NCBI GenBank assembly: GCA_033980235.1
Contig: CM067059.1
Coordinates: 26,139,922 to 26,203,921 of the forward strand
DNA from: Diadema setosum
Lineage: Eukaryota > Echinodermata > Echinoidea > Diadematoida > Diadematidae
Length of the DNA stretch: 64,000 nt
Reading direction: 5' to 3'
Position numbers and translations under genes: made by a program. Each line of letters starts with the position of its first letter. Positions within the stretch are counted from its first letter, which is position 1. Positions 1-11,900 of the stretch are shown here, piece after piece. The notes under the pieces were generated by a model that was given only the letters and a program-made list of their open reading frames with translations, did no database searches and had not been told where the DNA came from.

Positions 1-85
1 GACACCATAGTATAGCAAGGTGAATGCATTTCAGATATGGGCAAAGAGTGTGGTGTCAATACTGTACGAGCTGAAATTTTCGCGG

Positions 86-273
86 AGGTTTTATTTTCGC
101 GTATTTCGCGAATCGCCTTTGAACCGCGAAAATAACAACATGCGAAAAAAACAACGCACAAATAGGTAAGTTCAGTTAGAGGTTTTATTTTCGCGTATTT
201 CGCGAATCGCCTTTGAACCGCGAAAATAACAACATGCGAAAAAAACAACGCACAAATAGGTAAGTTCAGTTAG
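86..273. repeat. Perfect 94-bp tandem duplication of a CGCGAA palindromic repeat
   Basis: Two adjacent identical units (86-179 and 180-273) in MTHFD1 intron 9. Each contains inverted TTTTCGCG/CGCGAAAA arms. The surrounding sequence, starting CTGTACGAGCTGAAATTTT, is the same style as the elements near 5220 and 13387. Confidence 0.85.
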
Positions 274-2947
274 ACCCTCGCAAATACCTCAATGATGTAA
301 CTAGAGTTTAAAGTTCATGGAACTGTATGCATTCAGATGTTTTACCCGATCCGAAACACTGCACATCTTATGTGGAAAAAAGGTTCCATTTAACAGCAAA
401 CAGAAAAGGGTAAAAAGTACGTGGAAAGAGTTTGAGTTTGATCTTTTGATTAATAAAAGAACAGTGTGCATACAACTGACCTGATCACAGAGTGACCACA
501 TTTTGGTCAGAAGCATTCGGTAGACAGGCATTTGATAGTCATTAACTCATAGAAACTTGGTATAAACTCAACAGAAATGATCATTAAAGTCATAATACAT
601 GTACAAGTATCCCATCCCCCCTCGTCACACTCACCCTCCCCAACCCCCTCCCACACCCCCATCCCACCTCCAGCCCCCCCCCCCCCAAAAAAAATGTACT
701 GAATTCACAATGTGAATCATAAGTTTTAAGCTTAACAGCAAAAAAAAAAAAAAAAAAAAATCAGATAACTTGAATATTAAGAATTGAAAAGTTTCCCTTT
801 TTTTTTATTTCTTTCAAGAGAAAACAATCTTACAAGCATGACATAAAAATGTCACACTTGAATAGTAGGAATCAGTAATGAATTCATGCAGCTGTTTTAT
901 CTCATTTCAATGGCTAGGAGGAAGAAATTGTTAAAGACACTAGCTGGTAGCCTTCTTTCCATGTAAATATTGCAGGGCAAAATCAGAAGTGGCACTGAGG
1001 GAGAGCAAAAAATATGTGTGCCCTTACAGAATTCATCCCCCACCCCACCCCCAAAAGCAAAGTGTTGTACAGGTAGACGGAATACATTGACACGGAATGC
1101 GTGGGCAGAGTGGTGCAGGGTACAATTTCCCCCATCCCTCTACCCCCCTCCATTTCTGATGAAGATTAACATCTCCTCCACGGACTGCAAGATGAGGAAG
1201 GCATTACATGAGGGATGTTGGAGCTTAGGTTGGAGACAGAATGCAAGGGCAGAATGACATGATAGCCCACAGTACGAGATATGATGAGTTGGGGTTATTT
1301 CAATGAAATTTGGGAGCAGCTTTATGTCAGCAGTCAAGAAATCATAATTGTTCATCCCTAAAATGATCTTCCATTGCATGTGATATAGTGCATTAAGAAT
1401 AAGATGTAGAATCTATGAAATATATGTGTGCAGTGTTAGTCAATATTTTCAGCTGAAGCATAGCTTATTAGCCACTTTCCCTTGATGAAAAAAAAAATGC
1501 AAAACAGATTTAACAAATTAAGAAGCAAAGAAGAAACAATGCATCAAATAATAGATACAAGAAATGAAAAGAAAAAAGAAAGGCGGTGTGTTCATGTGGA
1601 GTCAGATCGCCCCTTGCCGTCCTCTAGTAATGTGGTTTTACTTGAGATCTTATCTTGCACATGACCAGTGAGTGAGCTTTTGAAGTGGTATTTAATTTTT
1701 TTTTGTTGAAATCATCACTATTATCATTTTGTTAAAAAAGCAAAATGAGGCAAAAATGTGGGTAAAGGAATAGAATTTGGTCTATTTCATAAACAGCATG
1801 ACAGTGAAGTTTTCATGACAATGAATTGACCCACAAGGAGGTCATACTCGACAAAGTAGAAACAAGCAACTATTTGATCATTGTACACAGCTACTTTTTC
1901 TGTCTTTTGCAATGCTCTTGAAAACAAAAGACATATAAAATCCTCTCAAAATGTAGCTATTGACAGCACTTTAAGTCTGCCTTGGCACTTCAATTATACA
2001 GTACAGTTGACAACTAGAACTCTTCGAAGAATATATATAGTTATGGTTCTCACATAAGAAGAAAGAGAAGAAAGGTCAGGTAGTACTACAAAACATTTTT
2101 TTTTTTTCACTGTGACATTGTGCACATAGTATCTTAAATCTACCGAAGAAATCACAATACACTGTAAGTGATTGGACAACATTTAAGCATTTATGCTGAT
2201 GTGCCAATGAAAATTTACAAAAGATTGGTTTGCTGCATACATGACAACACATTTGAAACAGCAGAACATGTGACTCTCCTATGATGCACAATTTCATAAA
2301 GCATTTCTTCTTTACCTTTCAACTCACATTTGCATGGGTCTTTGACAAAAATCAGCAAAATCATGTGACGATGGAACATGCGATTGGTAGTAAACAAACC
2401 ATGCTTATAAATTTGTGGTGAATGTAATGAAAACGATATCAGGTAAACATGTACATCTGACAAATTTTGACAATATGATGAGCTCAGAGTTATTCTCACT
2501 GAGAATGCCTGTAAGACTACCTAACAAAACCTTTATAAGTGTGTGGAATTGGATAAATATTCAGATAAGGTGTCGAAACGTTGACTCTCAGTCCCGCTGT
2601 GTGGACTTGCCGTCAAAGTTTGTATTAGTCATCCACTGTTGACACCTGTTTCTTGCTGTTGTGCATGGCCAATGAATGACCAACAATACACTTCAGGACA
2701 AACACAATACACACATTTCTGACAACTGATTAATGAGTGTGTATACCATGTGCTTTACTGCATGCAACACTTATGGCTCAGTACACATACAACAGCACAC
2801 CTGTAAGTAAAATTGTAATCTTTTTTTTTTCACATTCAAGTCCCCAAAGTACACAGGATAAGGGGTCCATGTGACGAATATTACAGGAAAAAAAAGGGGG
2901 GGGGGAGACAGATTACTTTAGTTGAAGGTACAAGAAACCATTCTTAC
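274..2947. other. MTHFD1 intron sequence, no exon found
   Basis: Low-complexity C-runs (about 604-686) and A/T-runs, otherwise unremarkable. I searched for the next MTHFD1 exon (the VGDV and PGGVGP region) on the minus strand and did not find it here. Confidence 0.5.
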
Positions 2948-5900
2948 CATCTTCTTCTAACTCAGACCCTGTTGTGGCATCTGGATTTATGAATGTAAGG
3001 ATAAACAAACAATTTACACATTATTGGAAGATTTTATCAAAACCGGTTCAATATTGCTCATTTTTCAAAATTACTCAAGCGCTGCTACACACAAAGAAAG
3101 AAAGAAAAAAAAAAGGGAACCCACTCCACGCTCCAGCATACAGTGTACCTTGTGTACAATTGACATTACACAAAATTCAGTGTGAATTTCTTATGAACCA
3201 AAAGTCTTTAAACACTGAAGTGCTTTGTTGAGGAAAATGCACAACTGACAAACAAACTTCAAAAATGATTTATACAGGCTCTAACTTTGTGCTGCAGTAA
3301 CAATGGGGTTCCCGGCACCAACTTAATCAACAGCAAAGAAATTTCAATAGGTAGTTTTTCAAGCAAAATCTGCATAGCATGTGATGCATCGGAAAACAAA
3401 GGTCAAAAATTATTGTGGGACTTGTTTTAAATCAAATTCTTTCCTATCTTACTTTAAACTATTTCAAATGAAGCGGAGTGATGATAAAGTATACAATTGA
3501 CCGCACTTTTGTAAATGCCCCAAAATGGGACAAAATACTAATTGTTTCATGATCATTTAAGTCATGGTCAATCAAAATGACTACGGCAATATTAAGACAG
3601 GTATGGTATCAATGTGCATTAATGCAAGTGAGAGAAGATACACCAGCAGGAGTGAGTAGCTGAATGCAAACATTTAAAGGGTGTGTACAGTTCTGGTCGA
3701 GGTGAAGATTTAGCTTTAAACGTTTTGTGAGATATTCAGAAACCACTAAATGAGATGTGAAGAGCGTGCAGTTCTAAGGGGTATCAAAAGTTTATTCGAT
3801 GAAAATCGGTTTTGAAATTGCTGAGATATCCAAAAACAAGGTGAAACAAAGAGATACTAATAAAGTTGGGGCATGTCGCCTTTTATTATTAGCACTTTTT
3901 TGGAATTCTCAGCCATTTGAAAACCAATTTTCATCAAATAAACGTTGAATCCTTCTTAAAATTACATGCTCTTTCATATTTCAGAAGAGGCTTTTCATTA
4001 TCTCACTTAGGAATGTTCAAAACATGAATCCTTACTTCAACCAGTACTGTACAGTCCCTTTAAATAAATGTGCTGAGAATACTGTGTGTAAGTTGCCATT
4101 ACTATACTGCATGTATTTCATGTAACCAAGGCATATAGTTGTTATCATCCCACATACGTTACGAGTACATATCATACCTCAAATTTTAAGTACACTGTAA
4201 CTGACAATTAGCCATTATCAAGGAATATTCTGAAATAGCTCATGTACAATTTCCAACAGCCAACCATTAGTACTTTGCCTTTCCTACACAGAAGGTTCTG
4301 ATTACAGCATTTGATACAGATTCCAGATATTTACTTTCTCAGGCAAAAAGCTGGACATTTTGTTTGTATAGTTTGCTGATTATGTAATAAAACATCATCT
4401 GATCAAAGACTGGCCATGGTTACTGATTAAATGGACATCATTCTGATTGATAAAATACTTTGTATCATTCCTATAATCAGTCATTGAGAGTTCATTTCTC
4501 ACATTGTTTAATATTCATTACCACTTTTGAGCAAACACCTTCATGTGCTACAAGTTCACTGAAAGTCTCACTGTTCATGTCTGTTCTCCCTGATCTTCAG
4601 ACAACTTTGTCAAAACGTTCTACCCACCAATTCATCACATATCACAATTGCCGGTATGCAAAGTACATCAGTCTCACACCATTGCGTGATCACTTGTAAC
4701 ACAAAACAAGATTTCATACATTGCAAGTACACTCTTGTGAATGTTACTCTTTCTCTGATAATACATTTTTTTTCTCTCTCTCTCAATCTCTCTCTTCTAT
4801 TTCAGTGTTCTTCCATACTGAATTCAGACAAATGAATAGGATACATACCATTAATGAAGTTAATCCCACAGTCGATCACCACAGCACCAGGCTTGATCCA
4901 TTCCTTCTGTACGAAGCACGGCTGTTGGATACCAACTACAATCACGTCAGACTCGCGGATCTGAGGTAAAATAGACAGTAGGTACTGAGCAGATGAGTAG
5001 GCAGTTCATTTACAGCTAACATTAAAACATTAGTCCATGTTTTACTTTTATTATGTGAGTGTGTGTGTGTGTGTGTGTGTAGATGTGTGTATGTTAAACA
5101 GCCACAAAGAAGATCGATAAGTAGGTCTCTGTACAAACTGAAGCAAAGCCATGAAGCAAAAACAACAGACCACAGAAGATTAAAAAAAAAGAATAAAATC
5201 ACATAACTTTACTTAAAATTGCCACTGGCATTCAATGCATATTGTGTAGACAAGAACTTTTGCGTGCATCTTAATTTTGCGAATTTTGGCTCTCGCAAAA
5301 TTAAAATGCACGCGAACATTCCTCGTTTTACAGTATCCCAACACATCTACAAAACCTTCTACTAATATTCATATATTGTGGTTTTATTAATATTTTTGTA
5401 ACTCTTCAAGAAACTGCTCTAGGAATGTCAACCATCTGTACAACTGCTAATTTCAAGAATATGATTGGAAGAAATGCTGCTCTTTTCATGTACTCTATCT
5501 TGTGACACTGTGTTGAATTGGAAATATAACACCCATTCAGCATGCCTTGAAATACATAACTCTACCCTAAAATATCTACATAAAAAAGAGCACAGTATAA
5601 TTTGCAACTATGAATAGAATCTGTTTACTTTACAGATCTTTCAATTACTTTTTTATATGCTCATATCAAGTGTTTGCCTTCCCTCTTGGTACATCACTGT
5701 TAACCACTGAAGCATGTAAATAGATTTCTTTGCACTTTGGCAAAGTGGGACATCTCTTGCTTATCATTTCTACAATATGTTCAACTACTTGTGACTTGAC
5801 ATGAACCTTCCTCGTTCATGACACCTTAATAAGATTATAAACTGCACCAAACATTATGAACATATCACACAAGTTTTAGCATTACTATCCCATAAAAAAA

Positions 5901-8900
5901 AAAGAAATCTTTGCAACATATAACTGAACATCCAGTCAAGCAATTCCTTTTGACAAATTAAGCTTGATATTATTGAGTGGGCAAAACATCTTGATGTAGT
6001 CAAATCATATTGCTAAAAAGAAAAACTTTGTTAATTTAGCAATTTACAATACTACCTCTTCTTGAACTTATTTTCTAAATTTCTGGTGTAAAAGATGGGA
6101 CAGAAATATGTTGCCCTCTCATCTTACCATTGACTTGGTCTGCACTACTACACAAGGCCAGATATCATATTTGCCAAATTCAGGTAGATACCTACTGATT
6201 AATTGCACAAAAAGATTCAATGGTATTCAACCTAATCTTGACTCCAAATTTTAACTAAGTCTTTTCCAAAGACTACACAGATAACTTACATCCAAGTGCA
6301 TAGTTTGAGTTCTGGTGTTGTTGCGTGGGGGACAACTTTTTTTGTATATTTAATGCTTTTATTTGATCCTTGACCCTTATCAAATTGTAGTGGGTATCAA
6401 CAAGACATTAAAGGAACCAATTATTGTCGCCCATATCACATGCCAACAATGTGTTCCTTACCAATGCAGCATTGCAATTTGTAATCACATTGTTAATGCA
6501 CCAAAGCAAGACAAACTCAAGCATGGTAGCAGGCTCAAACTTGTTTGGCAGTCATTCAGTGTCAAGAAAATAACCATCTTTGATGTTATTTGGGTTACAG
6601 TCACTCACGATTTCATTGATGTTCTTGGTGTGAGAATGGCACATGGTGACCGTGGCGTTGTGGGCACGCAGGAGGTCCGACATTGGGGCACCAACAATCT
6701 TGCTCCGCCCCAACACCGCTACCCTTTTCCCCTCCACGTCCACACCTGCATCGATGAGAATGGGTGGAAATGTGTGATACATTAATTAAAGGCAAATTGT
6801 AATCAGAAGAGACCCCTTTAAAGACGGTAAGGATTTTCATCACATTTCTTATCAGCACTCCCTTACTCACGTTTCTTCCGATACTCAAGGCACTGGATAT
6901 CACAAGTTTCGTTTAGATCTTAACACAGGGTATTATTTGATTATTAAAATGCTAAGGTTCAAAGTTCTTACAATAGTAGCTCTAGTTGTCTGTCTCTTCA
7001 TCTCTCTTTTTTTTTCTCAATGTCTGTGTTCAACAACATTTATCACAAGATTCAAAGCCCATATAAACCAGCAGGATGATGGCTCAAATGGAATGCAGAA
7101 AGCAGCCAGCTGACAGACTATCAGTGAATCTTGAAGACTAGTAATTAAACTCTGTATGTAATCACTGTCTGCTAGACTGCCAAAACCAGAATGAAGGTTT
7201 AACATGTCAGATCCTATGTAATACAGTACATGCCATATACTCTGCGAATCTAATTGTTTTTTTTTTTTTAATCAGGACTTCCGAACAATTTCATGAGGGT
7301 AGATTCACGATTGTGGAGTACAGTTATTAATTGCGCACATGTCACGTTCAAGTTGAGATCAGAATAACTATTTTTGTGTATTTTTAAATTTGCAAATGGC
7401 ACCAGATTCACAAAATAAGCACAAAAAAAAAAAAAAAAAAAATGAAATGGTAGCTTCTAACTCACCCGATCTCTTCAAGAGCTCCATACATCCACGTGGA
7501 GTACATGGCAAGAAACACTGTCCCAGTTCACCACGGGCCAACTTCCCTGCATTATGGTCGGTCAGTCTGGCGAGAGTCATGCACAAAGTGGCACTTACAG
7601 CATACATTTAAACCAAAATTTCACTGTGTTCATATCTGCTCAGCTCAGGTGATAAATGCTAGTGCATCATAGTAAGGCAAAAAAAATAAAAAATCGTTGT
7701 ATTGGCGTAACCCGCCCGACCCTAAAAATTCCGCCGACCCTATGTTTTTTTGTTATTTTTTTTTTTCCTGTCGATATCAAGTATCTTCTTGACTGCGATC
7801 GCGATCGCAAAAAACCCGAAAGTTGAAACGGCTCTGGGGATATCGGATGTATGAGGGAGAGATCTCGCATAGCCTCGCTTGGTCAGTACGTCATCTGTTT
7901 TCAACACGGACGCGTACTCTATCATTCAGACTGCAATGTATTGTGCACAGTTTTGCTATAGGTTTCTCGTGTGGAGAACTTACACGAATCTGTATATGTG
8001 GGACTGTAATAGAGATCGCCGTGTGCGATGAAAAGATCGTACATATGGGTCAATTTGCATCTATCTTATCTAAGTCAAAATAGTAAAATATGAAGTGAAA
8101 ACATTCAGGATAGGGATTTCAACGTCTTTAAATTCTGTGAAGGGGTATAATTCGAGTATTATCGGCCTCATAAATGATTTTTAGAATAGATGAACACAGC
8201 ACATACGGTGCAGCAGTTGTAACTGTTTACTGAGCACGAGTTATACACGTAAAATGTAGCAAAAAAAAAAAAAAAAAGTCCGCCCGACCGACCCTATTTG
8301 AAAATCTCATGTTACGCCAATACAACCTTTTTTTTTTTTTTTTGCCTAACTATACATTCTTGCATAATAGTCACAGATGCAAGATCTCTAAATCTACCAC
8401 TGTGCCATTACTGTCACATTACTAAAGGCGGTGTCACACCTTTCCGGGCAAGCCTTGCATGCGACTTACAAAGAACAATTTTTACTACCCAGAGGTCCCT
8501 GCAAATGAGCCACACATGACAGTACCTAGCACGTATCTCACACGTAGTCACCCGGAGGTGCGCACGCAAATCTTTTTACCCACAGCTATGTTTAGGTCCT
8601 GTCACACCTTTCCGGGCAAGCTACGCGGGCTTGTTGCGTGTAGGGATTTTCCAGCGCATACGGGACAATTTCTGAGGGTGGACAAGGATTTGCTGGACGC
8701 GTTCTACTTAAATTCTACTTGCGGGTATACTGTGTGACCTGTGTACCAGTCGCGTGGCGGCTGACAACTCAGTGAAGGAATTCCTCTGAAGGAATGGCAA
8801 AAGTCTCACGGAATTTCATTATCTTGGCTGCATACGGGGACTGCAAAGTACTTGCGTGGGAGTTGACTGTAAAGTGCTGCCGCTAAGGGCCTCCTACTGG

Positions 8901-11900
8901 CGTTCTGCCTGGACCTCTCCGGGCATCCCCGCGACTCATCCGGAAAAAGATTTGGTCATGCTCAAAACTTGGTTGCGGTTAGATCGGACTTGCGTGCGCA
9001 CCAGGCAATTACAGGCGAGATACGCGCTACGTACTGTCAGGTGCGGACCAACTGCGGAGAGTTCTGGGTAGCAAATTTGTTTCCCTGCAAGTCAAGCCGC
9101 ACAACTTCCACAGATACGGTATGACAAGGCTTTGAGCATGCTCAAAATTTGTTACGAGTGAGTTGTGGGGGTTTGCTCACAGAGGTACACGCAGAACACC
9201 AGTAGGAGACCCTTACCGGCAGCACATCGCAGGCAACTCCGAAGCAGGTACTTCTCAGTACCCATAAGTCGCTCGTAACAGAAAACGGATCGGTTTCAAA
9301 GCTCTGACGCAGGTCACATGAAATACACGCAAGTAGAAGGTAAGTAGCACACGTCTAGCAGGTAAGACACAAGTGCGAAACTCACAAACATTCTTGTCCC
9401 CCAGAAAATTCTCCTTCGTGCTGGAAAATTTGTACTCGCAATAAGCCCGGAGAACTTCCCTGGAAAGGTGTGACACGGCCTTTACAGATTCAAAAGAATT
9501 TTATTTAAATGCATTCAAATTTCATATGACAATAGCTAGTAAAGCAATAAAGAGAGGGCACACAATGTTCTACATTAATTCCGGATAAAACACTTTCGTT
9601 CCTTTTTTTTCCCCTCTCAATTAGCAACATAAACGTTCTATGTATGCTTTCAGGGCTGCAGATAATATGTAAGGGAAAGACAGATATTAAAGGTAACCAT
9701 GCTTCTGTTAAGCAGGAGTTACAGATAACCATCCCTTCCCAAGCAAGCAAACCATCCCTTCCCAAGCAAGCAATGGCAGTTCACCCATCAACATCCTTTT
9801 CGGGAGACACAGCATTGAGCAGGGCATCCTGGTCCATTGGCTCGTCCGACTCGGGAGGCATCTGGACCAAGATGCCGTGGATCCGGGGGTCGTTGTTGAG
9901 GTCATTGATCTTGTGGACCACCTGCATCAAAGGAAAATTCCAAGGTATGAAGGGACCTGCTTTTATTTCGTGGACAGGAGCATTTTGGACATGATGGCAC
10001 AGAACACTTCAGCACTGCTGTCTAGCACAACACACACAGAAACATGAAACAAATTCATCTGAATTTCTTACTTGTCACAACTATGTGCAATTGCTCTTAA
10101 AGGCAAAAAACTAATAACATTTCAGCAGATGATGATCATGAATGAAGTTTTTGGATGTGAGTGTAACCATTTCTGGCTGAAAGCTATATATAGTGAAGCA
10201 TTTCATTGGAAGACATGTTTCACAGAGAAATCATTTGCTATGCAGGAGTAGCTTACCTCAGCAAGACAGCTGGAGCTGGGAAGTTTGTAGTGCACGGCAA
10301 CTATCCCAATCTGTACAAGAGCAAAAACATAAAGCCAGTCAAATCTAGTTTCTCTATAATTTGTTCAGCAGAAAATAGCCAACAGTGATTGATTGCTTTC
10401 TTTGAAGTAAATTGGCTCAAGCTGAAACAACAGAACAACACTGTTTCCTTTTTATCTTCTTCTTCTTCTTTTTAGTTTTGCATGGGTATCAAAAAGATAT
10501 TGCTTCTGATCATAAGGATGCATATTTCTTGCCAATGCAATATTTTCCTGGATTATATGCATTTCTAATTAGCATCCTGGCAAGTGCTTCAAATCCTACA
10601 GTATGTGAATACAGGTGCAAAGTTTCATTTCTCCCGACCAACACATCAAAACTCCCCCAGACTGTGAAATTCATAATAGGAAACTGCAGCATTATGACAA
10701 TCAAAATGGAAACTCCCAAAGATCATAAAATTTGTAATCAGATTGATTTTTAAAGGGTAAAAAAATCTCGACCCTCTTACCTCTGCTGCTGCTGCCAGCT
10801 GGAACTTGATGTAGTGATTTGAATCACAGCTGTCACCAATCTAAATCATAGAATTAGTGATACAGTTGGTAATGAAGCATATATACAGTATACACACAGA
10901 ATTAAAGAAGCTTCCCTTGTACTGAATGTCTTTTGGGGACGGAACATCTCAGGTGGTTGTCAAAGACGATATCAAGTACCTGAAGACTAAAATCCTGAAA
11001 ACGTCATAAGACTCAAGTTATGGCCATGACGAAACATTCAACCAGATATTCAACAGATGTGGTAACTGGCCAAACATAAACCATAAGCTCAATTCAATAA
11101 ATTTGAATGAGAAATGAATCAACAAAGGTGCTGAAGAGAAGTACATGCATGATAAACACTGCCAGTTTTCTAATTAATCATACAGGTGTGGGGGCATCGC
11201 CATCCAGATTTGGACAATATGCTGTACCGACAGAAGATGCCATCTGCACAACATAAATCTTAAAACTGAACACTTGAAGAGCTACACTATTCCTACCATC
11301 ACTAGGTATTTTATGCGCATTTGACTTTATTTGTTTTGTTTGCTTGTTAGTTGTTTTACGTACCTGGACAATGGCAAGTCCTGGCATGAAACCTGGATGT
11401 CTCTCCTTCAGCATAGCAACCTCCTCCTGGAGCTCCTGACGGATCTCCCTAAAGTGGAATGTAAAGAGAGCATGGAATGGGAGGGGAAGGATAGTTTGCA
11501 TCTCACAAACACGCAAGATCATTTTGTAATAAATACATGTGGGCAATTCCGCGGTTAGTAACGTTACATTTGAACAAATTTAGATATTTGTTTTTACTAC
11601 TAAATTACCATTTATTAATTTCAAGTCAAAATTATGTCAAAAACATGTTCATCCTTCCCAGGTTTATGATACAAAAAAGAATGAATACAATCCAAGAAAT
11701 ATTAGAATTGCTATGGCAACTTCGAGGGCTGCTTAGTAACGTTACAAAAAAAGGACATGACAAAAAAAAAATCAATGTCTTGTAACAAAAAGTGTGCAAA
11801 AATTCAAGTTACTTCAAACAAAATGTTACATTAAAGGGGAAGGCTAGTAACTGATCAGTGGGAATCAGTGGAAATGCTGGGAGATGATTGTTCCAATCCT

